From Liopterus haemorrhoidalis (taxonomy: Eukaryota > Arthropoda > Insecta > Coleoptera > Dytiscidae): DNA of 64,000 nucleotides. The notes under the pieces were generated by a model. The model saw only the letters and a program-made list of their open reading frames with translations. It was not told the origin of the DNA and ran no database searches. Shown piece after piece: positions 43,346 to 55,740 of this stretch. The stretch is from NCBI GenBank assembly GCA_963971575.1, contig OZ020611.1, positions 8,094,933 to 8,158,932 of the forward strand, read 5' to 3'. Both the position numbers and the translations under genes were made by a program. Position 1 is the first letter of the stretch. Every line of letters begins with the position of its first letter.

Positions 43346-44275
43346 CGAGGTGTGTAAATTAAATATGCAGACTGGCAATATAGCGTTTGATTTGGCAACA
43401 TTTGGGACGCGGGACTTGGAGAGGCGGCAGGTGAATATGTGATATGCTTTCAGTACGAGTATGAACTCGCTAGAGTAATTTTGTTGCCCGTAGTGATTTT
43501 TTTCGTGAAACTGTTTTTTCTAGTGCGTACTAAAAATGAGTTACATTCATTTCGAGCATGTGCTACCAGGTTTTTCTTCAAACTTGGGTACCGAGTAACT
43601 AAAACTTTTGCAAAACTTCTGCAGGCCTAGGGAGACAGTGTTTTGTCAAGGACCCAGGTTTTTTGGTGGTTTAAGGCATTTTCAGAATGAAGAGAGTTGT
43701 TTGAAGATGAATCACGCAGCGGATGGCCTTCATCTTTAAGAACCGATGAAAATGTTGACAGAATCCGGGATCTTGTGCGTTCAGATCGTCGGTTGATAGT
43801 CAAAATGATCGGGGAAGAGTTGAATTTGACTCACACTACCGTTCATTTGATTTTGACCAATGAATTGGCGATAAGAAAAGCTAGTTAGTTAAAAAAAAAA
43901 AAAAAAAATGGCGCACAGCAACAAAGGCTATTTGCGCCGGGGATAAGAAAAACCTTATCAGGCCATTAAAAACTTTCCTGTGGCTCCTCAGCCTCCTTAT
44001 TTGCATGACTTGAGTCCTTGGGACTTTTTTCTCTTCTCAATATCACTTTTAGGGACGTCAAACACTCAAACGTCCGTAACCAACCAGCTGAAAGATATTC
44101 CAGTATTCGAGTTTCAGCACTGCTATGAGGATTGGAAGAACCGTCTCCAGCGCTGTGTGGCTTCTCAAGGAAGTTATTTTGAGGAAGACAACACTGAATT
44201 GTAATTCTATTCGAATAAAAAAAATAAAAATAAAAAATATGAAAATCAGTCCGGTTACTTAATTTACACTCCTCG
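43346..44275 (+). mobile_element. internally deleted mariner of the CGAGGTGTGTAAATTAA family
   Basis: The ends CGAGGTGTGTAAATTAA (43346) and, inverted, CGAGGAGTGTAAATTAA (to 44275) are TIRs. The right flank is TA and the left flank is decayed to GA. The transposase N-terminal half is recognisable (SRSGWPSSLRTDENVDRIRD, LVRSDRRLIVKMIGEELNLT, HTTVHLILTNELAIRK). It then jumps to FPVAPQPPYLHDLSPWDFFL and RCVASQGSYFEEDN with a stop at 44202-44204. The catalytic centre is deleted. A 62-bp insertion lies at 43880-43941. A truncated relative is at 52825-53447. Confidence 0.88.
43880..43941 (-). mobile_element. 62-bp retroposon-like insertion with 10-bp duplication
   Basis: The insertion is bounded by GATAAGAAAA at 43870-43879 and 43942-43951. 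On the minus strand it reads CCCGGCGCAAATAGCCTTTG then TTGCTGTGCGCCA, a run of T, and AACTAACTAGC. It is the copy of the dispersed GCGCACAGCAA motif that shows how the motif moves. GGCGCA and TGCGCC at the motif ends can pair into a short stem. The family is unknown. Confidence 0.8.
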
Positions 44276-44277
44276 TA

Positions 44278-45231
44278 GTTATAGAAAAAATCAGGCAACA
44301 TCTGACATGTAGATCTGAGTCAATGCACACTTGTGTGGCTAGCTCTATACGTACCCATTGGTGTTGCTATTCGTATTCCGTTTGCCATTATTGTGCGTTA
44401 TATACTTCAACAAAGCTGTTTCTATTCCCAGTCGGAGCTAAACAACTGATATAATTTGTGCTTATATTCTAGTATGTTTTTATAGCTCCAATTTGAAATA
44501 CCTATGTCTCCAAACTCCTTCTTATTTTGAGTACAGTAACCTCTTCGGTAACCTATTATTTTGGCGTTTTTATAACGTGTTCTACCAACGGAAACTAAGT
44601 TTGGTGCAACATGCTTTCAGTACTGACGATATCAAATTTATCCAATACTAATATAATCGGCACACAATTTTTCCATATTATTCTTATCTAGATCTAAATT
44701 CCTGCAAATAACCTGCAAAAACCTATTTAAAGTATTTAACAAATGTATTATTGCCATGTATCAAAATGTTAGAAACTAATCTATTGGGCTTGAAAAACGT
44801 TAAGGAATGTAACTTAACAGGTGACAATCTATATATGAATACAAAGCACTGAAGATAATTATATGAAGTTATATAAATGAAGTCCATATTACATGGCAAT
44901 GAGTATTTTTAATAAGCTCCGAAAAACTTTACAAAAAATATATTTAATTTTAAAATGTTTCTTGGTAAATTGTTTCGACTCCGAAATGAATTCCTCCAGT
45001 AATTTAGGAGACACCAAACTTACATAATTATAGTATTAACGACTGTACTATGCACATTTATTACGTATTATGCATAAATGTTCTATTTATAAATTAAATT
45101 TCAAGCTTATTTAAAATCTATTTTTAAATATTTCGCTGCCGTAATGCTTTGTATATTATATTTATATTATATAAAATGCTATTTATATTATAAATTCTAT
45201 TTTGTAATTGACAAGTTTAATGTCTACATAT
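44278..45231. other. no recognisable gene
   Basis: AT-rich sequence with no supported feature. Confidence 0.35.
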
Positions 45232-45735
45232 TGTTACGAATACGACTTTACAAGAAAACTTGCCATGAGAGCAATCTCTGAACGTTCGAGAGTTGAATAT
45301 TCGAAAAATGTGTTGAATGATATAAGCTTATATAAGATGTCTGCTACCTGAGTAGATTCAGTCTTATCCAAATCGTCTTAGCAAAGTAGTTCAGTTCAGC
45401 GGGACAGTCAAGATCGTCAATAAGTCAGTTCCATTCATTCAACTTCACAGTCGAGTTAGACAAGTGATTAAATTCAAGTGGAGATACTTAGGGTAATTCA
45501 GTACGTGGACTGAGTGATTTAATTAATCGAATACTTGGACTAGTCTGTACTACATGAGGATATACCCAAAACGGTTACCTGTGGATTAATTGTGGTATAA
45601 GTGTGAAGACTAATTGTATTTATTTGGTATTTTTTTAATTGTATTTTTTTAATATAAAAGTTTTCTTATACTAAATTAATTAATGTATAAGGCCAATATT
45701 TAAGTAGTTCAATAAAGATTTAAAATAACAACGAA
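45232..45735 (+). mobile_element. candidate solo LTR (TGTTACGAATACG)
   Basis: The segment starts TGTTACGAATACGAC and could end AAATTCACA. It has a TATATAAGATG box near 45329 and a CAATAAAGATTT signal near 45710. This arrangement is LTR-like. However, I found no matching target duplication, primer-binding site or second copy, so this is tentative. Confidence 0.4.
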
Positions 45736-45739
45736 ATTC

Positions 45740-48700
45740 ACATTTTATTATAATTATGTTATAATATTGTATGATTCCAAAGACAATAAAGGCTAAAAAA
45801 ATGGTCATTTTTCAGGCTAGTAGAACACAAATCTGCTGCCCATTGTTATTATTTTTTATAGTTATAAATTAAGATGTAGATCAATCAGACAAAAAGTTGG
45901 ATGCTGACGTATGCTAGCGTTGTATGCTGTACTATGATGTTGAATACTAGCTAATAAAAACAACTAAAGAGATGAATCTGGTAACAAAACGTCACACCAA
46001 ATATATCCAATTAAGTACAGAAGAAATCTCAACAGAATACGTGCTATAATAAATTTTTTGAAGATACCCGTCCAAGAGGAAGGTTTCCCAAAAGTTAAAA
46101 GGACCGAATATAAAATTATACTGGGTCAAAACTAGAAGACAGAATTAAATTTGAAGAACACAGTCAGACATAGTGTGAAATTGTGCTCACAGTCTTACTC
46201 TGTAACTGCACGCATCACGACTCCCCAACATGGAAAATCAACTAGATACAGAAAAACCTTTCCTAAGAAAAAACGTAATATATCCATATCCGTAACTTTA
46301 TCCATAATAAATGCTACGTTAAAATGAACCAGTGCTGATTAATATAATTTTGTAAATCATAAATAAAAATACAAATTAATTATAAGGAGAAAAACAAATA
46401 TACATATGTGTGTATACGTAGGTAAGAAAAATCCAGAAGAATTTCAGTGTTAATCCCACAAATATTTATTAAAATTAACTGGTTGACATTATTTCTGAAG
46501 ATATTTGAAAATTTTAATGATGCGCATCCTGGGGACTTAGCTCCGAGGATCTGGCTAGCAAATTAATATCCGAACCTTGGATATGATCTGAAAAATAAAG
46601 CTCCCACCGCTTTCAGCTACAGCCTAGCTCAGGATAAGGCGACAGCACCAATATGTGGCCCTATCCTGATGACACCATGCTTCATCATTTAAGCGACTAA
46701 ATTTCTGCAACGCCCGAAATAAAAACGAGTGTATCACAGTAAATTCACGTTAGTTGTTGACGATACCCGTCACGCCGTGAGTGTTTTTAAAGTAACAGAC
46801 CAACAACTCCTGCGGACAGATATTGCACCTCAAATCATTCTGTCTATTTAATGGTTTCTGATTCTTTTTCTGTGAATTCGTTGAACACCAGTAATGACAG
46901 TTTTGCTCTTTAACAGCTCCGTTAAGGTGATAGAGAGCCTTAAAAAGTGTGTTTTATAAAATGCTTTCAAAAATCACTTGATAAACTCCCAACAAACGAT
47001 CCATGGTTACTTAAAAATCGGGAAAGCTCTCACCTATGGAGAGGTCTAAGAGGATTTGGGAGTAGAAGTGACTTTAGTGATGATGGTTGTTGGTTGTTAG
47101 TTCAATTTTTTAGTTTCAGAAAAGAAGCAACCAAATTGATGCCTTTATTTCTTGTACACATTTGTACAAAGAAATAAAAGTCACATAAGTTCTTACAGCA
47201 TAGATGTCGAAACTTGTTCATCGACGTTATCATTGTCCTCTTTATTGCACTGTCCTCCCTGGTAGAAGAGCCGTAAACATCGAAGTTTGCCCTGCGGATT
47301 TTCTGGCATTTTACTCTAGAGCACGTTCAGCTCCGGTTTTGGGGACCTTAGGGGCCTTAACATTTTCTGCCTGTACCAAAGCCGTTTGTTGTTCTATTTT
47401 ATGCCTTCAACATAATTTTTATTAGGCAAGGTGAAGCTTGGAGAAAAATATCGTCACTTTTACAACACTGTTTTATCTTGAATTGAAACACAAATAGAGT
47501 AATGAATTCTCTAGCAAAAGAAATAAACCCGACATCTCTACGACGTTTTGTTCTTGAGTTATGAGCGCGGTTTTTGGCACCAAGCTCCAACTTCAAGCAC
47601 TTGCTTCCCCTCTTCACTGTTTGCGCTAGCAGTGGCGCATGACCTTGACAAGTACATTGTCCTATACAGTCATCGCAGCTCTTTCAAACCGTATATAACT
47701 TTTGCAATTTGCATGGTGTTACGAGCGCCGATGAGCAAACTCTTGCGTTACGGCAAATCGTTACATAAAATTTCTTAAATGTTAGCGAGTTACAATTTTT
47801 GACGCACAGCAACGATGTCTGTTTGTACCTAATCATGTATGCGATTGGAAAGAAATAAATTCCACTTCAAAAATCCGAGATTTTTTTTTTTTTTTTTTTC
47901 TGAGCAAGTAAACTGGTCCAGATCTTAATCAATGTTGTCAAATTACAAAATTTAGAAAAAGAAAATGCTCCACGGAACACTTTTGTATGACTTTTGTCAT
48001 GGTAATATAATTTTTCTATACAGCAATCACGTCATTATATAAAATAGAGCACCTATTATAATAAAACTTAATTCCAAAAGAATATTTCTTAATAATAAAT
48101 GTTGAAATGAAATTTTTTAATTATATTGAAAAGTTTATTAAAACGACATCTCGAAACAAATAAATTTGAAATAACGCGAGGAATTCTCATAGTCAAATTC
48201 CATTGTAGAAAGATCATACCTGACAGAAAGGACATTCCTGAGTCCTTCATTCCAGCCGATGTACGAGGATATGTTTTTGCCAAGTTAGGTCACTGGGTTC
48301 TTTTGTAGCACACCGGAATTCTCATAGAAACCGCTAAAAACAAGTTACCTTCACAAGGAATTCTTAACAACATTTTTAACGGAAAAAATATGCAATAATT
48401 TTCCCTTTGACGAATAGTTGTGGAAATATGTTATGAAGGAAGTTTACACGTGTGGTTCAGTGGTTTCACACTCACCTACTTTGAAATGAAATTTCATTTT
48501 AATAAAATTTTATAAATACACTAAATATTCATGTGCAGTGGAAAGTTTTACTCAGTAGGGTTTCGTAATATCCAGTAATGAAGGACTCCAACAAAGGAAC
48601 CAAATGCTTGTTGTCTGGGATATGTTTTGAGTACTTTTTTACTGTAATCGACATCAAAACAATAATTTATTGAAAATATTCGCATTGCTATCCTGGACTA

Positions 48701-48978
48701 ATAGTTTTTATTTATCACCAACAGCTTTCAAAAATACAAATAATTCGATATCTATCTAAAAAATTATCGCATGAAAAATAATGAGCATACTATAAAGCTG
48801 CGTTCGGAGCTTTTAAATTAGTAGCCTGTAGACTATAGCTTGTGCACTGATTGTCACTACAAGTTTGTCATATGGTCAGGCGACCAACCGTTCAGGCCTC
48901 TAAATTTAATACGTTGTACGTTTTGTGGATAGTTTTCTAAACTTTGTAGTTAGTGAGTTGTTTTAATGAGACAGACAT
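45740..48978. other. no recognisable gene; one dispersed motif copy
   Basis: Three kilobases without a supported gene. A copy of the dispersed motif, ACGCACAGCAACGATGTCTG, is at 47802-47829 in the usual orientation. A 20-nt T-run is at about 47880-47899. Frames at 46947-47177, 47204-47425 and 48126-48308 have no recognisable family and no supporting context. Confidence 0.4.
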
Positions 48979-49003
48979 TAAACACATTGGCTATCTCAGT
49001 CTA

Positions 49004-49863
49004 CCAGGAAAAATTGGAAACATTGCTACAGGAAGCAAAAACAACTAGCAGAGCAGTTAGGCGATTGGAAACAAGCTGTTTCCAATCGCCTACGAGAGAT
49101 GGGTAAGATCCAGAAAGTCAACAGATGGGTTCCACATGCATTGAATGAGAGGCAGATGGAAAAACGCAAAAACACTTGTGAAATTTTGCTTGCACGATAC
49201 AAAAGAAAGTCTTTTTTGCATCGTATCATTACTGGTGATGAAAAATGGATTTGTTTTGAAAATCCCAAACGCAAAAAATCATGGGTGAACCCAGGCTCAC
49301 CATCCACATCAACTGCAAGACCGAATCGCTTTGGCAAAAACACAATGCTCTGTACTTGGTGGGACCAAAAGGGCGTGGTCTATTATGAATTGTTACAACC
49401 TGGTGAAACAGTTAATACCCAACGCTACCAACAACAACTGATCGAATTGAACCATTCGCTGCTCATAAAATGACCAGAATACGAAAGAAGACAGCACAAG
49501 GTAATCTTTCTTCACGATAACGCTCCATCACATAAGGCAAAAGCAGTTTGCAACACATTGGAGGCACTCAAGTGGGAAGTGCTACCCCATGCCGCTTACT
49601 CACCAGACTTGGCCCCTTCAGATTACCGCTTGTTCGCATCGATGGGTCACGCACTTGCCGAGCAGCACTTTTGTTCATATGAAAATGTGAAAGAATGGCT
49701 AGATGAATGGTTTGCGGGGAAAGGGGAAGAGTTCTACTGGCGAGGTATTCACAAATTGCCTGATAGATGGGAAAAATGTATAACTTCTAATGGAGCATAC
49801 TTTCAATAAATAAACTTTTACTGTTATTTTGAGTTTAATGTGTTTTCGTACTTGTAGACCTGG
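49004..49863 (+). mobile_element. Mos1-like (mauritiana-type) mariner, left end lost
   Basis: The right end, inverted, reads CCAGGTCTACAAGTACG, close to the known mauritiana-type mariner TIR, and ends at 49863 followed by TA. On the left only CCAGG (49004-49008) of the TIR remains before transposase sequence begins, so the first ~75 codons and the rest of the left end are deleted. A perfect 25-bp direct repeat flanks the element (48979-49003 and 49864-49888), far longer than the 2-bp TA normal for the family. Confidence 0.85.
49033..49809 (+). pseudogene. Mos1-like mariner transposase, one internal stop
   Basis: In one frame from about 49033 it reads KQKQLAEQL then AVSNRLREMGKIQKVNRWVP, the second helix-turn-helix and linker, and continues through the whole catalytic domain. 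The three catalytic Asps are ITGDEK (49237-49239), LHDNAPSH (49516-49518) and PSDYRLF (49621-49623), with 34 residues between the last two. The WVPH and YSPDLAPSD signatures are intact. The C-terminus FYWRGIHKLPDRWEKC ends SNGAYFQ and a stop. One TGA at 49471-49473, where relatives have Arg/Lys, interrupts it. Among the mariners here this is the least damaged catalytic domain. Confidence 0.92.
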
Positions 49864-50159
49864 TAAACACATTGGCTATCTCAGTCTATATCCAAAATTA
49901 CAAAGACTAACAGGAAATATGATCAATTTAGGTAATTAGGTTAGGATTATTTAGTAAAAACTAGCAAAAGAATTAGGAAAACGATAATAGATAATAGACA
50001 TTTTACGAAGCCACTGTAGTAAGTTTAAAGACAGACAGATGTCGCACTATTCGTAACTCACTAATATTCTTAACCTGTAAAGGCTAGCTCGAACGTTAAA
50101 ACAATCTATTAAACATACCCATGAAGCACAGTGGACAGTCAACTAATCAAAAGAGCTCT

Positions 50160-50490
50160 GAAAGCAGCTTAATAGTACTATTCTGTGACTAATCTGTATG
50201 CTACAGACGATCGTATCTAATGCCGGCTCCACACATTGGCCGAGTCGACGCGAAACAGCACGAATCCGAGCGTGTGGAGGCTTTGTTCGCCTCGGCTCGT
50301 CTGTTGCGCTATGATGCATTATGTCGGTTTTTATCAAAAGATACGAATGCCGAACGCGAGCGGACGGTGCACTCGTATCTCCATCGTTCGCCGAGCGCTT
50401 TGTCCGAGCCGCTCGGACGAGCGTGTGGAGCTAGCATAAGGTATTGTATTATGTGTTGTTATGGACATTTTCTTAAAGATTTGCACCATA
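50160..50490. mobile_element. palindromic MITE interrupted by another MITE
   Basis: CTATTCTGTGACTAATCTGT and GACGATCGTATCTAA (left part, to 50220), joined to GGTATTGTATTATGTGTTGT (from 50440), align with the intact element at 20194-20320. The element at 50221-50436 is inserted between them. The right part continues to TTAAAGATTTGCACC at about 50490. Confidence 0.75.
50221..50436. mobile_element. GC-rich PIF/Harbinger-like MITE (TAA duplication)
   Basis: The ends TGCCGGCTCCACAC and, inverted, TGCTAGCTCCACAC are flanked by TAA at 50218-50220 and 50437-50439. The paralogous empty site at 20237-20241 has a single TAA, proving a 3-bp duplication. The 216-bp body is strikingly rich in CG dinucleotides (GAGTCGACGCG, CGAGCCGCTCGGACGAGCG), unlike its surroundings. 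Overlapping plus and minus frames here come from the absence of AT-rich stops. Confidence 0.85.
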
Positions 50491-50499
50491 AGGATTCAA

Positions 50500-52820
50500 T
50501 ATGCATTACTGTGGATTTTTTTTAAGGTTTTGGAAAATGTACGTTTTTTTGTAAAATTTTGGCTAAAATCGCGTCAAAATATAAACATTTGTTTGTTAAT
50601 CTATATTTCAAGATCAGTAGGAGATTTTGGTTGATAGAACCGACGGTCCGTAGATTATACGGCTGCCTCATTTCAGGTGAAGGTGACGTACTTAAGTATT
50701 CCCAATAAACAGTATTGAAAGTTCAGATCTTTATACTTGTTATTTAACATAGTAACTTCCACTAAGGTTATTAAAACAGCCGTATAGTACACGGACCATG
50801 GTAGATCTCACATTTTTTATTTCTTAGAGAGTCTCTTGTAGTGTAGTGCAGTAGATGGTATTAAGTATTTTGGTGCCCGTTAAACAAATTAATGTGTATT
50901 GTGTTACAAATTCTCTCATGCGTTTTGGGTTGTAACCTCTGGACATAGATTAGCAATATCATCATAATTGTAAGTCGAGTGTATAAAACATGTAAATATT
51001 AAACCGTAATAGGTATTTAATTAAAGTAGGGTGGTTAGAATGATGACATTAATTCAACAGCACTAACACTCTTTAAAAATAATTGCAACCAGCTAGCGAA
51101 CTAAGGAGTTCATCTCCAAAACTCAAATCCGCTCGCAGATTATGAAATTATGATGCGGGAAACCTTGAGTTTTGAAGGATATGAAGAGAGTAAGTACTTA
51201 ATTGAAGAAAATTAATATTATATCCAAAATTATCAGCCAACCATGACTTTTCTACTTATATAAGGAAGAGTCCGCACAAAACAATAACAGTATTTTTAGT
51301 GTAAATATTATTGATAAAAGAAAATTGTTGTGCTTCTGCACAATTTCTTATCTGTTTATAAATTAAATAAATGTAATGCACTAAAATATTTATAATTAAA
51401 CGATGGTAAGAATAAAAAAATTGAAGTGAAGTGTGAATTTTGACGCATTTCAGGGTTTTGCAGGTATTTAATAGGTGTAAGAAGTCAACATAATACTGGA
51501 TGTCTAGGTATATTTATCACATCAAAATCAACAGTTCTTTGATATTCACTTTTAATCGTTTTTTGAGAACTAAGAGCTACTATTTAATTTTTTTAAACAA
51601 AATTCAAATAATTTGCCAATTATCCCAGCGCCTTTATTTCAATGATTTACCTGCAATTCTGCTGCAGGTTAAATCCACACACATCACTATTAACTCAGCA
51701 GAACCGTTTATTAGTTATCACGTGTGACGGATCCTACGATCCTTAGTCGTAGACCTATGTGAAGCCGCGACACCTGCGTCTCTCTTACGAAACCAGCGCA
51801 TCTGGCGCCACACTAACCTTTGAATTGACAAGCATGCATATAGAATACTATACAAACACGAAGAGTAGCCTGTCCTTGCTACCACGTGGACAGTCTTGCA
51901 TCAGCACATCGAATATTGGCCAGGGATTTACCGGTACTGCGCGAAGTGGCCGGCCAAAGTAGCATATACACTGTAAATCAGACATTGGCAACAAACCTCG
52001 GCCACAATGCGAAATGCACGGCCAATTCGGGAACTGGCCGAACGTCAGGCTTTGGCAGTAACATATATATGTTTCACTTTTAATTTATCAATTAGTAATA
52101 CTTGAACTAACTGCCCAGCTACACTTGTATTTTATAATTTTTATATAATCACATTACATTTTTTTTTTTACAAATATCCATCAAGTTTAAATCAAAACGC
52201 CAAATAAGAAATATACGAATGATAATAAAATAATAGCGAATCCTACGGATTTATTGGAAGCGTAGAATAAATTGTGGAGTATTAAAACATATAGATGCAC
52301 ATTTCAATGCAATTCAATAGATTACCGTAATACTCTCATGTTATTTGAGTTGACTGTTTAAACAGCCATTGACAACAAATTATCTGACAGTTCGACTTCA
52401 TATTGCATAGCTTTTCTAAAGAAAAAAGGGAATACCGTGCAAAAAAAAAAAAAATAGATTTAAAACCAACTATTTATAGATGTTGCCTAATCTGGCTTAT
52501 AAGCCAGATCGCGAATTTTTGCAATAGCTCTAGATGGTTGATAATGATATTATACATCATGAAATCCCAATATTATTTCTAGGTTTATATTTTACGTTTA
52601 TAGAGTATGTTTTAGGATGTAACATAAAACTTCTTCAAAAATATATTTAAAAAATACAACGATCACATCGAGGAGAAAAAAATTACGACTAAAATTTGTG
52701 TATAAATATGTGAAAAAAAAATAAATAAATAACCTTAACATAGTAACTGGACTACACCTCCAACTAGAATTTAGTGCAGTGATAGCGTGATTCAGATCAG
52801 GACTATTTTGGACTACACGA
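50500..52820. other. no recognisable gene
   Basis: AT-rich sequence. The segment 51720-52060 is richer in G+C (GGCCAGGGATTTACCGGTAC, GTGGCCGGCCAAAG) and may be an old element, but I cannot identify it. Its short frames show no family resemblance. Confidence 0.35.
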
Positions 52821-52824
52821 TGTA

Positions 52825-53447
52825 CAAGGTGTGTAAATTAAGTAACCGGACTGGCAACATAGCGTTTGATCTGGCAACATTTGAAACGCGGAACTTGGAG
52901 GGGTGGCAGGTGAACATATGATGTGTCTTCAGTACGAGTTTGAACTTCCTAGAGTAATTTTGTTGTCCGTAGAGATTTTTTTCGTGAAACAAATTTTTCC
53001 GGTAAGTCCTAAAAATGAGTGAAATTCATGTCGAGCAACGGTGTGCTATCAGGTTTTGCTTCAAACTTGGGCACCGAGCAACGGAAACTTTTGTAAAACT
53101 TCAGCAGGCCTACGGAGACAGCGTTTTGTGAAGGGCCCAGGTTTTTTGGTGGTTTAAGGTATTTTCAGAATGAAGACAGTTGATTGAAGATGAATCACGC
53201 AGCGGAAGGCCTTCATCTTAAAGAACCGATGAAAATATCGATAGATCTTGTGCATTCAGATCGTCGGTTGACAGTTAGAATGAACGGGGAACAGTTGAAT
53301 TTGACTCACACTACTGTTTATCAGATTTTGACAAAAATCTGCGCAAAAATTATTCCAAAAAACCTTTCATAGGACCAAAAAGGCATGCCAATCAGGAAGC
53401 AAAGGAGCCTTGACTTTTTGGAATCGATTGAAAATGATACCCATGCT
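52825..53447 (+). mobile_element. 3'-truncated mariner, relative of the 43.3-kb copy
   Basis: It starts CAAGGTGTGTAAATTAAGTA after a TA at 52823-52824, with the same TIR and 5' untranslated region as 43346. From the ATG at 53015 the transposase reads MSEIHVEQRCAIRFCFKLGH, then after stops ESRSGRP, DRRLTVRMNGEQLNLTHTTV in pieces, and PKNLS. The last recognisable part is DFLESIENDTHA near 53430. The catalytic domain and right end are missing. Confidence 0.82.
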
Positions 53448-53553
53448 ATAATATAAGAATATAAAAATATCAATTGTTTGTATTTATATATGGTTTTATT
53501 TTTTAACGTATCTTAATTTCAAATTATTCTTAATTTCGGTCAGCGATTCACGG

Positions 53554-53774
53554 GAATCACTAGTTAGCCAATCACGGGACAGGGTGTCACCTGTCAGCCA
53601 ATCAAGAGACAGGGTGTCCTCAGTGAGCCAATCACAAGAACCCTATGAAAAATTGACGTCACAATGTTACAGACACTTGCTAATTATTATTGTACGATAC
53701 TTGAAACAGGAATCAAAGCAAAGATGCTTATTGCACCTAGTAGTCGTGGAATATCGCAATACACCCTTATAAAT
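53554..53774 (+). promoter_or_regulatory. three CCAAT repeats with CRE and TATA-like motifs
   Basis: A 30-bp unit is repeated three times, placing CCAAT at 53568, 53598 and 53628, exactly 30 bp apart. A palindromic CRE, TGACGTCA, follows at 53654-53661, and TATAAAT at 53768-53774. The arrangement resembles a promoter, yet no open gene follows. It may be a minisatellite that happens to contain these words, or the promoter of a transposon or non-coding transcript. Confidence 0.35.
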
Positions 53775-54132
53775 TATGGCCAACTTAATGGAAAATGTGT
53801 AAAAATGGCAAACTGGAACAATTACATAAGAAGCATGGCCTAAAACAGGGCCTAAAGTATAGCCTTCAAATTTGTATTAATCTAATCAATGTCTAAATCG
53901 CTAGCCACATTCAGTATCAATATTTTTTGGCAAGTCACATTACCATTTAAAACTATTTCATTCTGATTTTTCCATTTAATCATTGATTCTGCTAAAGAGC
54001 TTCTTTTGGTTTACGCTATTTTTATAATAAAATAGGCACGTTGTATTCTTGTACGGCAAATATTAATAAGTACTTTTTCTATAGTACTATTCATACGGAA
54101 CATAGCGTATTAGTTCCATCAATATCCTATAC

Positions 54133-54259
54133 CAGAATTTCCCAAACTGTGCTACGCCATCTACTAGTATTGCTATCTACTAGTATAGCATTGATAGTGC
54201 TCGGCAACGAATTCTTCTCGTGAAAAGTGCTCCGTGGCTCAAAAAGATCGTGAAAATAG
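54133..54259. mobile_element. short hAT MITE with perfect 8-bp duplication
   Basis: The element begins CAGAATTTCCCAAACTGTGC, an hAT-type end, and is flanked by TCCTATAC at 54125-54132 and 54260-54267. The right end (GTGAAAATAG) is a poor inverted match to the left, so it is eroded. It is 127 bp and contains ATCTACTAGTAT twice in direct repeat. Confidence 0.75.
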
Positions 54260-54267
54260 TCCTATAC

Positions 54268-54889
54268 CGTCTGCTTGCAAGGTGATTGAGGTAATGGTAA
54301 TGCTTTCAATATGAACATGATTGTAGCATTCAGGTATTGATGTGCAAATTTGCAAAGAAATATTTGTTTTACAATTCAAGAGCAATTAACTATGAAAAAT
54401 GAGAAAACTGATTAAGTAACAAGTAATTTTTCTTTAGGAGTAATTAATTTCTTGAACATAGTACCTAGTTTCATTATCAAGATCTTGATTTCTTACAAAA
54501 GAATATTAAATTGATACTGTGACAAATAAAAATATTGAAAATATGTTTTATAGTTAATCAACGTAAGTAAACAAAGTGTTTAAATATCCAATATTCGCAT
54601 TCTGTAAATGTTTTTCAAGCATTTTATTGACAGGAAATGCGTCTACGACGTTGAATATTTTGCATATTTTCCTCTTCTAATAATAATAATATCACAAATA
54701 AATCTTCATCTGATAGATGATTATAATAACAGATTATAGAAACATTATAATAACTAGACAACTATTCGATCAGCCGCCAAACAGAAAACTTTATATTAAA
54801 AGATACAGTACGATGCATGACGGAATGTATGAATACTCCACATGTATTTGTGGAGAAAACGATACGTGCGTAAAACCTTTGATGCATTA
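54268..54889. other. no recognisable gene
   Basis: AT-rich sequence with no supported feature. Confidence 0.35.
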
Positions 54890-55366
54890 AGTGGGGAACA
54901 GAATGCAACGAGTTCTACGGCGCGTTGACGGCGTTTGGACGGCGCTATCTGTCAAAGGAAAGTTAAAATCAAGCTGTCGTACGCAAGTGCGCAGAATGTG
55001 TAACGTCCTAGCGGCGTTCCAACGCCGTTTATATTGAATGTTCGTCAACTTCCAACTGTTAACGCCGTTGAACGTTGACGTAGAACACCTAACCTCAGTT
55101 TTTACTGAATGGTAAAGTGTTTGTATGTATAAATAACTTGCATACAACATAAATAATTATCCCTTCATTATCCCTTATAATTTTAATAAAAGAAAGCGCA
55201 CGTATAAACACAGATATAGGTTGTCACGTGACACTTTGACGGCGTTAAAAATTATTGCATTGTGTGCAGGCGAAAATTCAACGCCGTTCTCAACGACGCC
55301 AACGCAACGCCGTCGCAAATGACGGCGCGCTGACGGCGTAGCGCTCTGTGCATTCTGTTCCAGGCT
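54890..55366. mobile_element. Harbinger-like MITE, family H3, copy 3
   Basis: It runs from AGTGGGGAACAGAATGCAAC to GCATTCTGTTCCAGGCT and is flanked by TTA on both sides (54887-54889 and 55367-55369). It is colinear with 23727-24198 and, apart from the nested hAT, with 22967-23724. Words such as GGCGTTCCAACGCCGTT are conserved. Confidence 0.85.
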
Positions 55367-55740
55367 TTATGAAAATCCACATTTAAAATTTTGTTTTTTT
55401 AAAGAAGTTGGATCAATGACAAATGTAACAAAATCAACAACCTTTTTACAAATACATAAAAAAAGACAACTTTTTTATATACTTCTTCCTGACTCAGGCT
55501 TGTGCAAGAAATATATAAATTAATTGGTTGTTGATTCGTTCATTTGTCATTGAACCGATTTATTTAAAAAAATGTATTTTACCTGTCTTAACATCGATGT
55601 AAATACGACTAGCGTATAAGAAACTTAAAGCAGCGCAACAGTAATGTGTTAGTTACGCTGGTCAGATAAGTAAACTTTATATTTCCTTATTGACGGGCCC
55701 AGTGACGTCATAGAAATTACACAACATGCCCTATGCTTTA

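Noticed and set aside
47204..47778. Possible small genes on both strands
   Set aside because: Frames of about 70 codons overlap on opposite strands, with no recognisable domain, repeat or context to separate them from chance.
50220..50525. Overlapping 101-, 67- and 64-residue arginine/serine-rich proteins
   Set aside because: They come from a CG-rich MITE in which stop codons are rare in all frames, including both strands.
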